NCBI RefSeq assembly: GCF_043642205.1
Contig: NZ_JBHZSG010000048.1
Location: 1-25,142, forward strand
Reading direction: 5' to 3'
Origin: Thalassotalea_A litorea
Lineage (GTDB): Bacteria > Pseudomonadota > Gammaproteobacteria > Enterobacterales > Alteromonadaceae
DNA: 25,142 nucleotides
The notes beneath the pieces were generated by a model that was not told the origin of the DNA, did not search any database, and worked only from the letters and a program-made list of their open reading frames with translations. The position numbers and the translations under genes are program-made. Below, piece by piece: positions 24,682-25,142 of this stretch. How positions within the stretch are numbered: position 1 is the stretch's first letter; every line of letters starts with the position of its first letter.

Positions 24682-24855
24682 CAGCCGTTCGCATGATGTA
24701 GCAAACATTGGCCGTGCTTCCCAAGTGCGTTACTCCAAACGAAATGGGACATTTCGGTTTTACCACGAGGAGTAAACTGGTTTTCCTGAAGTTGGCTTTC
24801 AAGCTCGTCTTCGTTTATGGCAAATGGACGCGTAAATACAAAAATATTTAAATTT
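24682..24855 (-). pseudogene. Truncated duplicate of the rdgC 5' region
   Basis: 174 bp match 22911-23084 of rdgC without gaps, with 11 mismatches by my count (about 94% identity). The fragment corresponds to RdgC codons 5-62 and stays open in that frame through NGC, then meets a stop (reading NGCIF-stop). It has no start codon: the MWFK codons are replaced by unrelated sequence. It has the same orientation as rdgC, so the two form direct repeats about 1.77 kb apart around the membrane-protein and hydrolase genes. Confidence 0.92.
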
Positions 24856-25056
24856 GCTTCTCATTTCAGGCAGTAAATCATCAATAAATAATTCATCATT
24901 TTTTCGTACTTGAATCGATGATAGTGATACATCAATTTCAATTTTTGAATCATCAACACGATGAACTAGCGTATCTTTAAATCCCCAGGCAAAGCTTTTC
25001 TTTATAAGATTACCGTTGCAAAAGTATTTCATAAAACCAAGTGAAGAAAGCTCCAC
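24799..25056 (-). CDS. Chimeric unrecognised ORF running into the rdgC fragment
   Basis: An 85-codon frame from a GTG at 25056, or from ATG at 25032 without a good ribosome site. The first about 66 residues (for example DSKIEIDVSLSSIQVRKNDE, then LFIDDLLPEM) look protein-like but I do not recognise them. The last 17 or so residues come from the rdgC fragment read out of frame. It is probably the surviving part of a gene cut by the same recombination event and may not be expressed. Confidence 0.35.
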   Translation of the reverse strand: MELSSLGFMKYFCNGNLIKKSFAWGFKDTLVHRVDDSKIEIDVSLSSIQVRKNDELFIDDLLPEMRSKFKYFCIYASICHKRRRA

Positions 25057-25068
25057 TCTGAATTCTTT

Positions 25069-25142
25069 ATACCAATCACATTAAATTATTGCTCACTCAG
25101 TGAGAATTTAAAGGCTTTTAGGCAAGGCTTTGATTGCAGAGA
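25069..25142. repeat. Copy of the short dispersed repeat, cut by the window end
   Basis: ATACCAATCACA (25069-25080) resembles the left end of the element at 1567. The 16-bp core CACTCAGTGAGAATTT at 25094-25109 is identical to 1592-1607. The right end lies beyond the window or differs from the other copy. Confidence 0.55.

Noticed and set aside
1..25142. tRNA or rRNA genes
   Set aside because: I saw no cloverleaf-type or rRNA-like conserved sequence while reading the intergenic stretches. A tRNAscan or Rfam search would settle this.

Overview
The window looks like chromosomal DNA of a marine gammaproteobacterium, most likely of the Alteromonadales (Colwelliaceae, Alteromonadaceae or a relative). 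This rests on a Vibrio/Shewanella-type TonB2 operon with TtpC and DUF3450, a MipA/OmpV - DUF3019 - two-component cassette, an RRF_GI-type protein, a GlyGly-CTERM subtilase and an RdgC of ordinary size. The species cannot be fixed from the sequence alone.

Left block (1-12372): an outer-membrane uptake island. On the minus strand, DUF3450 (5532), TtpC, ExbB, ExbD, TonB and a TPR protein (ending at 173) form one tight operon that should make a TonB2-type energy-transducing complex. Further upstream, also on the minus strand, lie a large surface lipoprotein built from two copies of a beta-helix-like module (12372-9583) and a TonB-dependent receptor (9225-6538). Between the receptor and the operon sits a small plus-strand lipoprotein with a mirror-symmetric six-cysteine pattern. 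Its 3' side carries a periodic array of 29-nt hairpin units and then a bidirectional terminator. PhoB-box-like half-sites spaced seven bases from a -10-like hexamer lie upstream of both the DUF3450 operon and the beta-helix lipoprotein, so phosphate control of this island is a testable idea.

Middle block (12928-22063): a minus-strand RRF_GI-like gene with a probable TTG start, then a plus-strand operon of MipA/OmpV-like outer-membrane protein, DUF3019 protein, OmpR-type response regulator and sensor kinase. After a 313-bp gap comes a 1637-residue secreted S8 protease ending in a GlyGly-CTERM tail. The promoter regions of the operon and of the protease both carry TGTAYCA-type repeats with an exact 10-bp period, suggesting that the response regulator controls both.

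Right block (22092-25142): rdgC on the minus strand, a divergent YvlD-type four-helix membrane protein, and a secreted alpha/beta hydrolase. Behind the hydrolase is a 174-bp, about 94% identical direct copy of the 5' part of rdgC, without start codon and truncated. It is fused out of frame to an unrecognised ORF, marking an old recombination junction. Short dispersed repeats sharing a 16-bp core occur next to tonB and at the right edge.
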